Numbered from the stretch's first letter, positions 36,616-51,032 are shown. The stretch is 64,000 nucleotides of DNA from Larus michahellis (GCF_964199755.1 NC_133930.1:64199329-64263328); one strand, 5' to 3'. Program-made: numbers and translations. The notes: generated by a model from the sequence alone, not told the origin.

Positions 36616-39600
36616 CCAGCAGCAGCTCCGGTCCAAGTTCCCCACTTAGGACTCGTAACTTGTTGGTTTTATAGACCGTGTGGTGGGTGCTGTTATGCTG
36701 CCCTGTTCTGTGATAGGGTCATCACCACCACCGGGTTGGCCGGCTGCCTGGGGCCTTCAAGGCCGGTAAGGAAGGAATAATCGCCCTGGCACCCGGGAGC
36801 CTTCAGGCCAGCAGGGAGGGGAAGAAGAAATCTGTTTCGTTTGTCAACTTGGTGCACAGGACCTTCAGAGCCTGATAATGAGGGGGAGGGAATGAATATG
36901 TGACCACCTGGTCACAGAGAATGGCTGCTTGCCTTATGAAATGGCTTTAGTTATGCTGACCACATTACCAGGGGTTGGGAGCAGGGGATACGAGTCACAA
37001 ATGCTGAAGTGCACTGAACGTGCTAAAGCTAGTAGAAAGCACATTGGTGTGGGGAGGAGAGAGGTTAGCTCCCAGCTGAAGCTGTGGTGTCTTTCTCCCT
37101 CCCCTGCTGCCTCAAAACCCTGTGTGCCCAGCTGCTGTAGTCCTTTCTCCATATATACCCCTTCCCTCCGCACACCCTATGTGGGTAGTAAGAAACTACC
37201 CACAGCCTAAAGCTCCTCTTGGAATGTTGTGGATGGGTGTAAACATCCATCTGAGCCCTTAAAGCCTTCATTTTTTTCCCAGTGACTTGGTTTCTAAGCC
37301 CAGGTAAGCAACCTGGTTTGCTGTGCTGTTTGTACTTCACTGTATCTGGGAAGTCCTTCCTGTTTGTTGCCTGTGACAAGCTAAGTTGCTAGGATCTGCT
37401 CAAAGTCTGCACTGTTTAGTTCAGCTGCAGTGTCTTAAATTTCCTTTCCCTTAGCCAGCTTCCATTAGCAGCTCTGATGGAAACTAGGAATAAGAGGCCA
37501 AAAGCCTGCATGGGAGAAGAAAAATGCTTTACTGAAATTATTAGTCAAGAAATACATTAAAAGAAATACAGTTTTTGATCATGTCTTTGTTAAAAAGGTA
37601 AAGAGCATTAGGATGCTGAGAAGCACTGATAGGTGACCAGCCTATTGGGAAAAAATATTGCCCTTTCTAAAATGCTGTGTTGTGAGGAAGTGGAAATCTT
37701 TTTGCTCCTGCAGCTAGGACCTTCAGCCTGACTGTGAGTCCAGTGCCAGCCTTCCCTCTTTTAGTTTCTAATCACTCATATAAAACTTCATTATTACAAA
37801 TGTGGCATTCAGGTAAATTGTCCTCCTGTCCTCAGGAAAATAGGTTTAACCCGAAGCCTGATTTCTATACCCTGCGGTTACCTAAACCAGTCTGATTTTC
37901 TTCTGCAGTGAACTGTAGATGGGGAGGAAAAGTTTGTTCCTTTGCTGCCTTTCATCTGTGACTATTTTCTTTGATTCTTTTTCCCTTTATTTCTTTCTTT
38001 GGCCTGCCATATAAACCCTAAGATTGATAAAGCCCTGACCTACAAAGCATTATGATTATACAAATAGCCTAAAATGGTTTACTTGCAAAGCAGACAGAGC
38101 AGAAGAGGCCCTTACGGCTGAGGGGAAGGTAAAAGCAGCAGAAGTTAGAAAGATTTACTCTTGATAAACCAGCAAGCTATGGGAAACACCATAGCTTGCA
38201 ATGAATAGGCATAAAATAGTCACCAGACTATCCTTCACTCTATCACTCATCTATCACTCCCAAGTTGTCCTTCCCAGTTCTGACAGGGAGCAGAGAAGCT
38301 GTATCCTACACTATGGGCCACAATTCCCACTCATCTTTTCACCTCCATCCTTCAGACATCCAATTCCAACATTGTGCACAAAGTGAAACTAGCAAGACTC
38401 TGGCCTGGAAATGGGTCGGATTCAAGCCTGACAGAGGCAGAGAGCTGCCTGCTCTTGTAATGAATTGGTTGTGGATTGCCTGGAGTACCTGAAATAAGAA
38501 GGTGGGAGGAGGGCATGTGAGATGCTGGGTGAAGCTAGGGGTTTGGCAGCTGGAGCCAGGTCATGCATGCAACCTATTGTAAAACTATCCAAAACCCCAA
38601 ATTCAGTTATACTTGTTTGCAGTTTTTGTGAATATGCAGCTTCCATTAATGGTATCTGCACCACTGCAGCACTTCCATGAATATATCTTAAAAGCACCAC
38701 ATAACACTAAAAAGAAACTCACCATGTAGGCATAAAGATGCAGCATATAATGACAGCTTTCATTTCTTCCAGATTTTTCTGCCTCTTGTGCTATTCCTGC
38801 TCTTAAGTTCTTATTCATCAATAAATTAATTCAAGGAAGAAAGTGCATAATTGCATTGCTGCAGAAAAAAACTTCAACAGACTTTCATAGTCATAAAGGG
38901 GGCACTGTAGATTATAAACTAGCTATCAGAAATTATGTATGTTGTTTCTGTGGCAACTAGATTGAAGTTAGAGGGGAAGACTATCCATTAACTGACTTTT
39001 TAAAGAGACATAAACTGTGTCTCTATATCCATTTTAGTTTTCTGGGGGCTGGATTCAGAGGGTTTCTTTTTCCTGCTTATCTCCAAATCTATGAGATTTT
39101 TGTTTTCATTTATTTTTATTACCAAACAAAATGAGCTATGCATAAATAACTGATGAAACCAAGTTTTCTGGAAGATTTCCAGGTAAGATTAGTTTATCAT
39201 TAAATAAACCAAATGTTAAGGATTTTTTACTGGTGCTCCAACAGAGGACAGCTTTGCTGGAAGAACTACACATCAGCTGCTATGTGAACACGTTCACTTC
39301 TAACAAACTGAAGTTCCTCACACTTCCAGAATGGATCATTGGCTCACCTATTGCAGTTCCTCTGCAATAATAACTGACGCTGAACACTTCACAGGGAGAT
39401 GTAACATATGCAAAATACTTCAGAAATGTACTAAGGGAAAGAAAATCATGGCAGGCCTGTACAGTTAGATTAGTCCCCTTGTGTTCAATGAAGCTACCTA
39501 CATGTGTATGGTTACGTACCCTGCTGAGGTTAAGCCTATCAAAGTTAAAGGGAAATTCTAGATCCACTAAAATTCTCAGGGATTTTGCTGTGGACTGGGA

Positions 39601-42600
39601 TAAAGTGTTTTTTCCGTTAGACCAGACAGAGAATTAATTCGAGAACGTTGTAGAGGAAAAAGCAGTATGATTTGATAATGATTTGCGGTTACAGAGAGAA
39701 AAAAATGTAAAAATGGAGCAAATTTCACCCCTGAGACACCATGAAGTGAGCAGAGCTCCAAAAGCAACAGGAAAGAGAGCTGCTATAGAAGGGAAGAAAA
39801 AGATACAGAAATGCAAATGGACGAAATGGTTACAAAATGCAGAAATGGACAATTATCTGAATTAGTGAATTGTAACAAAACCTAGAATCTGTTGGTTGAT
39901 CTAATTTATCTTTTCAGAGCACAAGCATTTTAATTCTGGGACATTTTGGTTTATTTGTTATCAGCTCCATTCATACAAATATTTGTACCAAAATACTAAA
40001 CCTTGGTAAATCAAAAGACATATTCATGGCCAGTGGATTAAATTTTGAAGAAACTTTGCATACTAACCAAGAATTGCATGAATAAATATTTAGAACTTGG
40101 CTTGACCTTGACCTTATGTTTTCTTATAAAATCAGTAAGTCCTTCAGTTGTACAGCTGGGTTGCCAAAATATTCAAACCAATATCTGCACATAGGGAACA
40201 TGGAATCTCCTGAGTTCAAAAGAAGATCCTTTTGTGTGGTCACTCTCAAACACATAGCTTGCTTTGTTGTGTGACATTGCCATTGTAGTATCTGAATGTT
40301 ACAAAAACACCACTAACTGAAGTTCTGTGGAGCACAGTACTTCATTGCCTCATTTTATAGTAAGGAAATTATGATAAATTACTTGAACAAGATTCAGAAA
40401 CTTGCAAAAGAATTTACAGCTTGACTTTGACTCATTAGAAACTCAGGTGCTTTAGTGTGGAAAACAGTGGCAAAACCTCTAATTCTGACTAAGAGTTACT
40501 GGGAAGTGCTAGTTCTGCCAACTAGGATAAAGAATTAGGATGTCCTCCCTGGAGAGAAAGATCGAGAGCAGACAGGCGAGACAGCGGAGAAATTCTTAGA
40601 CATTATCAAACTTCATAAGAAAAGTTAAAATGCAGCTCACAGGATATGTTGTTGTTAAGTAGCCAGCGAAGTCGCATCCCAAGCAGGTAGCAGTTTGAAC
40701 AGTACATATGTGTACTTTGCTTAAACCAACACGAGACCTTTCTTAACATTCTGTGAATGTCACTCTGATAGATATACTTGCAATGTTATCATCCTTGCAT
40801 TGTTGAAGAGACATGAGTTGAAGCCGAACTCTGTAACTCTCACTTCTGAAGTAGCATTTATTCACACTAGTGGTTGCACAGAAGACAATGTGTTAAATGC
40901 TGTTCCAAGTAATAGTTCAAGAGATGAGCCTTGCTACTCAAGTCAATTAAATAATCGCAGTACACTTAATTTAAATTCATGAGAATTCATTTAATTAAAA
41001 ATGCAAGCTACAGTTTTTCTATTATGGGCCATGCATTCAATTATTCTCAGCAATTTAGTGAGAACCTACAAGATTACCTTAATAAACACTAGATGAGTTT
41101 AAACCCAATTTAAGCCTATCTATAAAGCTGAGTTTAAGATTAAATTTAATTAGACTGGAATGCAAGAACAGAGGATCGACTGTTGCTAGTTCACCAGTTC
41201 TTGAAAAGCAGGATTGAGAGATCGGAGTTTGATTTGAATCAATTCTGTCAGCTTATTTTCAAATGTCTGGATTTTTGTTGTTTTTTCTCACTACAATGAA
41301 TGTAAATACATTCAATCGAGGAAATTTCATTCCAGATTAAGTACAAAAACACTCAGGTTCACCACTGCCAATCATGCTGACAGTTTCGATGATCTGGGCA
41401 CACTGTATTACAGCAACAGCATTGTGATTATATTAGAAAACAATTAAATATCCCTGAAGTTTCTGCACCCAGACCTGGAAAACAGGGTCTGTAAAAGTAA
41501 TCGTAAAAGGGTCAGACACAGTTTTGGTCAGACAAAAATATATATATTTGTGTCTGGGGAATATATAAAGGGAAAAAAATCAGCCAATGTACCCAACTGT
41601 ACCTAGGGAATAAGTAGAATTGTGCAGTTTAGGGACCCCTTAATGCTGTATTATAGGCCATAACGTTTCCTTTAGAGTGTTTCAAGACTTTTATCAACAA
41701 AATGTGAAGCTGTGGAACTTAGGGGCATAGAATTAATTACATTTTTTTTTGCTAGCTTCACAGGCATAAAACCAAAAATTAAATTTTTCCTTTAACCATA
41801 ATGAGTTATAACTTTCTTACTACAGAAAGAGATGGTCAGAATTTGATTGCCTCACATTTCTCCTTTTTTCATTTTTTTCAAAGCATTGCACTATGCTTTC
41901 TATCACAAACTGTATCATAATTTACTTTTTTCCTCTTTCAAGTGCCTGCAGGGTATATCTGGAACTTTACTTAAAGCCATATTGTTTTACTCTGCATGAA
42001 AGAGTCACGACTCTGTTCACCAGCAACACATCTCCCATTCATTTTGAAGAGAGTCAGCTTCAGTCCATTATCCTTCATCTAATAATTCTCTCTTTTTTCT
42101 GGTATTTCTCATAATAGTGACCAAAGAACCAGGCAGTAAAAGATTAAAGTTAGAAAAAAAAGTTAAAAGATCCCTTTTAAATTGGTGAACACAGCTGCTT
42201 CCTTGAAGACACGTGTGTGTGTGTGTGTCACAGAACTCAGTCTTTCTGTTTTACCACTTCGATGGAACCTGGAATTCAGCAATCCCAGCATGTCATAAAA
42301 AAGAAATCATCCACTTTTAACAAACAAACAAACAAAAAATCCTAATGACAAAATCCTTCCTCAATATACAGATGAGTTCAGTTATGCCATATTTTACCCT
42401 GCTTGATGAAAATCCAATTCTGGCCCCGGAGAGTAATTACCACACCTGGCATCTGCCAAATATTGTGTGTAGAATATCAGACATGCTTTTCTTGTTCATA
42501 TATTGTCTTCCCTACATGCCTGCTTTGCCACTGTCAGAGACAGTGCTGGGTTAAGTAAACTTTTGATCCGATACCAAAAAAACTGTGATCACTCTTTCAT

Positions 42601-45600
42601 TCTTAATTTATAATATAGCCCTAAAAATACAATATGCTGCTTCCTTCAATCTACTGGCTTATTTTTAACTGCCTAATATTTTTATCAATGCTAATCGTGG
42701 TTAGTTCCTCTTAAAACTAGCACTTCCTCCTCTTGAACATCTGCAACTGAGGTATTTAAGTGATGTGCAGGAGATGGAGGGCTGGGGGCAGCTGCACGTT
42801 ACAAGCCAGAGTGTTGTCACCTCTGCAGATGGCAAAGGGTACTTGCTATTAATAAGTCAATAATGCATTTCAAGTGGCTTTTGGTGGAAGTTATCTTGGT
42901 TTGTATCTGGCACTACTCAAAAAGAGCTTTGCTCATGATCGTCCTTTTGGTGGTGTCTTTTTTTAACTCGGCAAGTGCACTCTGCCATTATATGGAGCTA
43001 TTCCAGAAGCACATCTAAACTCTGATGAGTGTTCAGTGCTTATTATTTACCACTATGAAAAAAAATTACACAGCTGAGGGGAATTTCCAACTTAAAAAAA
43101 AAAAAAAACAACAACAAAACACCTTTATGAGAAAGTTTCGGATGGAAATGCGAAAGAATGGCCTCAGAACTGTGGAATAATATTTGACGAGCAGTAGGAA
43201 AGATTCAATGTTACATATTGGATGTTAACAATGTTAAATTTCCTCCTTTGGCCCCACTCAGTCATTCATACATAGCATGTCTGACAATCGTTCTGTCTTT
43301 GTGAACACTCTATGATCACATTATGCAGTTTGCATCATTTGCAAAGATGTATACTCTCAGAGCAGAACTCTCTTAAACAGCAGTAATGAAGGGTTCCAGA
43401 ATTTTAAAGTTATTCTGAGTGTTATTTTTATGAAGAACTAATAAGAAACACATTTGAAAACTATAAGCCCTTTAAAAAAAGAACTTTAAAAATATTATAC
43501 TTTCTCCCAAATGAAAAACATACTTCCTTTCACAGTCTTAAATCTCAAAAACATCTTGTCAAATTAATTTCCAACCTTTCTTGGGGAAATGCATCTTGGT
43601 CCAGAGGCTGCTCATGAGAAACAAGAACAAGGGAGTTTTTTAAAAGGTGGTGTAGTCAACATTGGGCTTGTCATGAAAAATAATTACTCATCTCCACTAA
43701 GAGGTTTACTGCAGAATTTTCAGTCTAGCTGTGGAATTCATGAAGCTGTGCTTCCCTTCAGTTCTGTGGTTTTGTAAATGGCTAGTTTTAATCATAGTTC
43801 TTATTTTGAAAAACAAAGGCAGAGCCATAGATAACGCAAGCTGGCAATTAACAGTGGAGGTTTTTCATCGTGGATTTTCCTGTGGTGTCCAAAGGTTCTT
43901 TCTTGATTGCTGTGCTGCCGCCGATGGGGGCAGAGGCAGCACACAGGGACATGAAGCAGTGGAGAACTGCCAGAGGCGATGGGCATGGCTGCCACCAGCT
44001 TCTCCTTGAAGGACTGTGCAGAGCAGGACAAGTGCCTCTGCTAAGAGGCCAACATGGGAACAGCTGATTAGACTGAAAAGCAGTTTTCTCAAGTGAAGTA
44101 ACCAGTGGAGAGAACAATGGGAGGGTCTGAATTTACACACCTACAAAGTGACTTGATTTGTAAAGCCAATGAACAGGTACCATCTTTCTTCACTTCATTA
44201 AAAACTATGTTTTTTTCTGTTTTTGAAAACTGGTGCATATCTTGACCCAGTTGTGCCTGATGAAGGATTTAAGATCCTGATTCTAATTAACATCTGGGCA
44301 CTTTATGCATTTCTAAAGCAAACGTGACTAAGGCTCACTTCAAGGTCTGTTTACACTGACAGAGAGGTAAACTGTTATCTTACATATGGGAACTTGATAT
44401 AGTTGTTTGACTGAGACTACAGTTTGGCTGATAAAGCAAATAAAGTTGATGCAATGACTTCTGTTTGGCATTTGACTTGGCGCTCACAATGTTTTGATTA
44501 AAGAGTGAGAGAAATTCAAAATCCCCATGGCCTGGACGCAACCCCAGCTAACTGCTAGCAATCAAAATGCAATTGTGCACAAATAAATGGGTATGTTCTG
44601 AAAGGCAATGTGGCTGTTGGCCTTTCTTCTGCTTAACATAGCAGAGATTCACTCAGGATGTGGATTAACTGCTTAACATAGATCAGAGATTTTGTATCTA
44701 GAACTAGAAGAGCTGCTATTAAAGTTTGCAAGGAGTCGTGCATGATGCAGGGGAAGCATCAGACGAGCAGAGTTATTGGTGCTGCACCTCATCATTCCCC
44801 AGTGTTATGTCTCTAGTTAACAAAGAGGCACAGGATTAAGCCACTGTGATGACAGTCACTGCTCTGTCTAAACCTTAGTCAGGAGAGTCTCAAGGAAGGT
44901 GCTGGCATCCAAGCAGCTGGAGGGTATTCTTTTTAAATATTAGTGTGGGTTGATGTAAGAGACCTCACCTCCGAGGACTCAGCTACCGACAGACCTAGGT
45001 TACATAGACAAGCTCACCAGCTACTGTTGCAACACCTATTGGAAATGAAAGAACTTGCCATACAGCTGACCAAGGTGGTGTTGGTGGGATTGCCAAATTC
45101 ACCATGCCTGCGAGGACACAGCAAGTGCTGAAGGAAAGAGGAGGCAGCTTCCCACTAGGCTGTCCTGTCACGTTGATGAGATAAAATGCAAGGAAGCCTG
45201 GAGGAGTGGAGGAAGAAGCACTGCTTATCTCTCCTCCTGCGACCAGTAAGGCCACTCTCCCTTATGGCAGAGCGGCTAACCAAACCAGCGATGTGCGTGT
45301 TGCTATAGTCCAGGAGTCTAGGTATGAATGTAAATGTGGCACTAATTCAGTCAAGCCCTATAACCTGTGTAATAAAAGAGGCTCAGATGGTTGATCGTAA
45401 CAGTTCTTCTTGCTGCTATTATATTTCTCTCCTTTAAACCAATCTTTGTATCATTTTTCTTTTATCCCTAGGGCACTAACTGGTTCCATGCCCAACCACT
45501 TATTGATTTTAGGAATGTTGGAGTGCCATACATAATCTTGAAGAATCCACTTTGTAACTTAATACTGAGATAGCTACTTAGTGAGAACCCTGTCATATCT

Positions 45601-46230
45601 TTTTGTTATTTGCTGATTTTTGTTTGTTCCCCTACTGTTTTAAAATCTGAACTCCAGCTGTCAAATAAGAGAAAGACTTTTATCTGATGTGCTCTTCATT
45701 GACACTTCAATGCAGAAGTAACAGAAACAATATGAAGGCTAAGATGTTAATACCATATTGAAAAAATGTTTACATGTTTATTTCTAAAAAAAAGTCGTGC
45801 TCTTCATTTTTCTCTGTAATTGTATTGGTAATGCAGTTTATTTTGAGGGTGTAGTTCTGGCACTGTGCTCATGCTCTACTAATGTCAGTGATGTAACTGT
45901 GAAATGACCCTGTCCCTTATAGTACCATGTTTTGCTTTGTGTTGTCTAACAGTGCGCTTTCATTATTTTCTTCAAAGAAACCATGTGGTAACTGAGCTCA
46001 CTGATTAAATACTTTTAAAAGTATTTAAAATTGATCAAGCTGATATTCCGATAAAACATGACACAATAGAATTGAATCTGAAGAATTTTGGCTCCATGCC
46101 TTTGCTGGGATAAAGAATGGCTGGTGACTGCTCAAGTGAATAGGCAAAGCTGAGGTTTGAAGGGTTACATTCAGTCCCACATTTATAGTATCACATGATA
46201 TTACATTGTTCTGTAATATTGTACTGTTTA
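36616..46230. other. Non-coding flank with short repeats
   Basis: No exon was recognised. Just right of the LTR, a CCTTCA(A/G)-centred motif followed by GCC and purine-rich sequence recurs at 36754, 36800 and 36862. This suggests a decayed repeat. Other contents are a (GT)8 microsatellite at 42213-42228, an A-run at 43094-43108 and long AT-rich stretches. All open frames are short and lack family resemblance. Confidence 0.6.
42213..42228. repeat. (GT)8 microsatellite
   Basis: Eight GT dinucleotides in a row follow ACAC and precede CACAG. Confidence 0.9.
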
Positions 46231-47032
46231 ACATTTTCATTAGTGACCTGCATGATGGGGCAGAGTGCACCCTCAGCCAGTTTGCTGATCACACCAAACT
46301 GGGAGGAGGGGCTGGTACACCAGAGGGTCATGCTGCCATCCAGAGGGACGTGGACAGGCTGGAGAAATGAGCCGACAAGAACCTCATGCGGTTCAACAAG
46401 CAGAAGTGCACCTGGGGGGAGGAACAACCCCAGGCATCAGTACAGGCTTAGGGCTGTCCAGCAGCTTGGAAGAAAAAGGTTTGGGTTCAAGTTGAACATG
46501 AGGCAGCAACGTGCCCTTTCAGCAAAGGCCAATAATGGCCTGGACTGCATTAGGAGGAGTGTTGCCAGCAGGTCAGGGGAGGTGATCCTTCCCTACTCAG
46601 CACTGGTGAGGCCGCACTTGGAGTGCTGTGTTCAGTTCCGAGCTCCCCAGTACAAGAGAGACATGGACATACTGGAGAGAGTCCAGCAAAGGGCCACCAA
46701 GATGATGAAGGGACTGGAGCATCTCCCACACGAGGAAAGGCTGAGGGAGCTGGGACTGTTCAGCCTGGAGAGGAGAAGACACGGTGGGAAACTCATCGAT
46801 GTATATAAATACCTGCAGGGAGGGTGCACAGAGGACAGAGCCAGGCTCTTTTCAGTGATGCCCAGTGACAGGACCACAGGCAATGGGCATACACTGAAAC
46901 ACAGGAGGTTCCTCCTGAACATCAGGAAACACTTTTTCACTGTGAGGGTGACCAAGACCTGCACAGGTTGCCCAAGGAGTTTGTGGGGTCTCCATTCTTG
47001 GAAATACCCCTTCTGCGATTCTGTGATATATT
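46231..47032 (+). mobile_element. CR1 LINE 3' fragment, sense orientation
   Basis: The plus strand carries the end of the CR1 reverse-transcriptase reading frame, with disabling changes. The open frame through it includes the CR1 signatures [76 protein letters not shown] and HFFTVRVT. The protein breaks before ALVRPHLE, where a residue of the usual LYSALV is missing, and after HFFTVRVT. The part between the final PRE-like block and the terminal ATTCTGTGAT repeat is largely deleted. The 5' end is truncated, as usual for CR1. The element is dead. Confidence 0.93.
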
Positions 47033-49633
47033 GCACTAAGACAGGATGCAAAGATGATATTGAAGAGCTGCTACTGAATATCGTGAAGTGTTTTAATACC
47101 TTTTATATGATTAAAGTGTCCTATGTTAATTTCATTGGATACTTTTTTATCTCACCTGAAAAATGGTGTAGATACTGACTCCATGTATCCACATGACATC
47201 TGGCTCTTTGATTTGGTATAGGTCTGCAAAACAGTACAGTTTGATAAGAATGTACAAGTCTCTTTTTGCTTCACCAATGAGAAATTAACTGTTCATCTGC
47301 AGTTGGTCATGTTTGAATTTAAGGCCAAAGTGCCACATTTTAGAGGAAATTTTGTGCTCCGGGGGAAAAAGAGGAAATTTGAAAGGCCAGGATTGTGAAG
47401 AGATCTAAGGAAGAAAAAATCAACCAAGCAGCAAAGTTTAGTATTTAACCGTATGTTATGGAGATCTTCAGTAGATTACTCTTCTTGAATCTAGCCAGAA
47501 TATCATCTGACACAAGGTTAACAACGGTGTGTGAAAGACCTGGTGGATCAGTTTAGTTCATAATTGATATTATTTCACTCAATCCTTGCAATCAGGAGCA
47601 ACAGGCATTCTCATTTCCTGACATAGTAAGATGGTGGACTAAAAAGCAATGCAGACAAATTGAGAAAGTCGCTTCAGGTCAGTGCCGTGACACTCCATCA
47701 GCAGTACAGAGGGACACGTAACCATGTGCCTTTTGCTTTTGTCTTGTCTTTTGTAATGGATCCTGACTGTCTCACTGCCCTCTTCTCTTACCCCACTATG
47801 TATCATGAAATGTTGTATTATCCCAATAAAGGCATTGTTCCCAAACTTTAAACAGAGAATACATACTATTGTATGTTTTTCTTTCACTTTTACTGCAATA
47901 TTTGTTTTTTAAATAAGTGCTTTCCATCACTGTTCAGATTCTGCTGCTTGATCCTATGGTGAAGTCATAATCCTGAATTTACATCATCACAGTCTGTTGC
48001 CCTGGAAATGGCTAATGGTGAAGTTCAGACTTTGTACTCCCACACAACAGCAATTTAAAGATAGATTATATAGATTAAAATCTCATTTTGTGTGTTTAAC
48101 AACCATGGTTTCTCTCTTAAACTTCTTTACAATGACCAAGAAAAATAGCGTGAAGTCATAGATTTATAAGGAATATTCAGACTTCAGACTGATCACAGTT
48201 TTAAAATTATCATTTACTTACTTTAGATCCCAAGTTAAAAGTGAGTAGCAATTTTTCTAAGGTCAGCTTGAAAATAGTAACAGTATAGTTACTTTTTTCT
48301 GAGAGTCAAGTTCTTTCCAGGACTGCTCTAAAATTCTGGATAATATTTTTCAAAGTTGCTCAGCAAAATGGTATTTGAAAAAAAAAAAATCCATCTATTT
48401 TGATTTGAAACATTCTGCACCTATGAAAACAAAGTGTGAAAAAAGAAATAGTAAAGAATATCTTAATATTTTTATTTTTAAACAAACTAACTGAACTCTT
48501 AGCTTTTCCATCTGATATTTCTCCTTACAGGTTGTAACCGTGTAAGGCAACACCTCGCAAGAACATGTTTTTTGCAAAATACACCACAGTTCATACTGAT
48601 TAAGTACAGACTGATCTGTCACAGATGAACTCGTCACATTCCCCATTTAATCTGGATTTAAATATGTGGCTGGGAGAAAAGTACTGGGTGATTTTGCCTA
48701 CAGTACTTTCATTATGGCAACACTCTTATCTGGCAGCTTGCTTCAGCATCATCTGAACTCAATGGGGCTTTCAATCAAGCCCTTAGTCTCATCTCCAGCA
48801 AAACAACTCGAGGTCTCTCTTTCCAGCTGCCTGAGAGTGACAGGTGCTCAGCTGCAAGCTGCTCAGCTCAAATTCACCCCATGTAAAATGGAAGTCATGC
48901 AACCTGATAGGCAGAGTGATGTATATCTGCCCAACTAATGAAGGGCTCATTATTCTTGTCTCAGAGTGGTTTGCAGACCCAGGATTTTACTGGAATAATA
49001 ACTATAGCTTGAATTTGAAGGTAACCATGGTGACTTTAAATACTTCACTCTGTTTATGAGCCAAGAGACTGCCTTATCCAGAAATGGTCACCTTAGTGCA
49101 CTTCTGCAGCTCTGTCTCATTGGACTGTGATGTATTTTGCTGTTAATTAGGTTTGAAAAGAACTGAAGGCTTCAAATAGTGTTTACCACAGCAGCTCACC
49201 TCTTGCCTGGAGTGGACTTCTGTGTTTCTCTACTTCTTAGATACAGTGGCCTGTATTTCTTCCTCCATGTTATAATTCACAAGTCTGAATTTCTGCAATA
49301 TCTAAATTTCTTCAAGTTTTGATTCCTTCAGAAACTTTTCCTTACCTATGTGTTTCTTGCCTGCAGGATGATGATCGAGATGTGTTTGCACTTGTCTCCT
49401 AGAAGAGAAATATTCACAAGCAGACTGTGTGTATGTTCATAGCAGAATGATCATGCCATGCAAGCTGCTTTACTTCATATCTGGTTGTCACCTTCATAAT
49501 ATGTCCGTCAGGGCATAGTGTGAGGCACCTCTAATTAAATCTTACCTGCCTGGCAGGGAGAGGGGATCTGTTTGCTGGTAGATTCTCTCAAAGCTGTAAA
49601 ATTGGTGTGAACTCTGTGTTTATTTTTATTTCA
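47033..49633. other. Non-coding flank between CR1 copies
   Basis: AT-rich sequence with no recognised exon or repeat apart from short A/T runs, for example near 48378 and 48470. Confidence 0.6.
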
Positions 49634-49935
49634 GATCATATAATTGCAAAATAATTCAGGCTGGAAGGGACCTCAGGAGGTCTCTAGTCCATCCCCCTGC
49701 TCAAAGCAGGGTCAGTGACTGAGGTCAGACAGGGCCTTCTCCGGGCCGGGCTTGAAACCCTCCAAGGACAGATGGGCAAGCTCCAGGCGGGCTCTGCCAC
49801 TGCTTGACTGTCCTCATGGGGGAAGAAGTTTTTTCTTAAATCCAGCCTGGGCCACTCATTTCAACTCATGCCCCTTGTCTCTCATCCTCTTCCTATGCAG
49901 CACTGGGAAGGAGCTGGCTGCATCTTCTTATTTGG
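49634..49935 (-). mobile_element. CR1 LINE 3' end, antisense
   Basis: The plus strand reads the antisense CR1 tail: ATCATATAATTGC, then GGCTGGAAGGGACCTCAGGAGG, TCTAGTCCA-CCCCCTGCTC, a GGGCCGGGCTTGAA block and TCCAGCCTGGGCCACTC, ending near GCAGCACTGGGAAGGAGC. It is a 5'-truncated copy of about 300 bp without coding capacity. It differs in sequence from the copy at 61382 and so probably belongs to another subfamily. Confidence 0.88.
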
Positions 49936-50499
49936 TTGTTTACTCAGCCCTAAGACACCATACACATTTTACAACGGGCAAAGGAAACCAACAGTGTCAG
50001 AATCACAATTCCAGTGTGGCAGCAGCAGAACTCACATTTCTATCAGCTGATAAATGAAAAAATATTTTTTCAAGCAATATTGCAGCATGTGCCATAAATT
50101 TTACTACTGAGCTCATAATAACTCTTGTTATCTGAAGGCTATGTTGTCTGCAAGCTTCTGAAGCATTTTTAGTCAATTTGAGGACTTTCAGTTATTTGTA
50201 TTGTTCCAAGGTTGCGGAGTTCAACAACAAACCCATCACACAGCAGAAGAGACAGACACTAGTTTTAACGGCAGAAGAGATAACTGATCTTCCTGGAGCT
50301 TCTCTAGATAAAAAATAAAAATTTGAATCGTGCTAGAACCATCGTTAACCACAACAGATACCATGAGCCACCTCTAAGCAGGTGGAAGAGAAAGACGATT
50401 TTCAGAGTTGCTTCTACAGATTAAATGTGTTTTTGGAAAAGCTCACTGTTGTGACTCCAAAGAGTAAGTAGATACTAATGGCACTGCTGACCTTCAGAA

Positions 50500-50860
50500 T
50501 GAGCCAAGACTGGAGATTAAGGTTGCAGAGACAGAGAGCAGGAGACAGGAGGCCATTTGAGTCAAAGGACAGCATTTTCACCCCAGTGGAGAAGTGCTGC
50601 TCGCAGGTGGTCTGGTCGGGCACTCAATGGGGTGGCAAACAGCAAGCTGGAGAAGATGCAGCCAGAGATGTTCCAGGAACAAACGCAAGTTTCTGGAGCA
50701 ACCTCTTCCACAGAAGTGGTGGGAGTAAAGGGCATCACCAACAGTTAATACAGGATTTGATACATTTCTGAAAGAGAGATTATGTGTTGTGACACCTGTC
50801 ACAGAGAATGGCTAGACTCAATAAGCCTGGAGGTTCGTTTCTCTGCCATTTTCCTCTGCG
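50500..50860 (+). mobile_element. Probable ancient CR1-like fragment, sense
   Basis: Weak similarity to old CR1/L3 3' ends is visible. There is a CACAGAAGTGGTGGGAGTAAA stretch, then GGATTTGATACATTTCTGAAAG, and GGCTAGACTCAATAAGCCTGG before GAGGTTCGTTTC. These correspond to the blocks around the last RT residues and the 3' tail. Divergence is high, and both the call and the edges are tentative. Confidence 0.4.
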
Positions 50861-50947
50861 CCTTCTCCCAATTTGTCTCTTCCTTCCTTGTCTTAAACTG
50901 TTTCAGAAACTGGAACACTGATTTTTTTCTCTATTTCTTATTATCAG

Positions 50948-51032
50948 CTGACAGAGATATTAAAGGGTGGGACAGAAAAGCACGAAAGAGTGGGAAAGCA
51001 TCCTGTAGAAAGCGGGAAGGATGCCACAGCTG
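50948..51032 (+). other. Orphan exon-like segment (85 bp)
   Basis: An excellent acceptor (TTTTTTCTCTATTTCTTATTATCAG) and a perfect donor (GTGAGTAT) bracket 85 bases. Two frames are open through the segment. No protein family was recognised and no partner exon was found nearby. It could be a non-coding RNA exon or a chance pair of splice motifs. Confidence 0.25.

Noticed and set aside
46195..47178. A 327-codon open frame read as an intact gene
   Set aside because: It is a decayed CR1 reverse-transcriptase end with frame breaks. The apparent ATG lies in unrelated sequence before the element.
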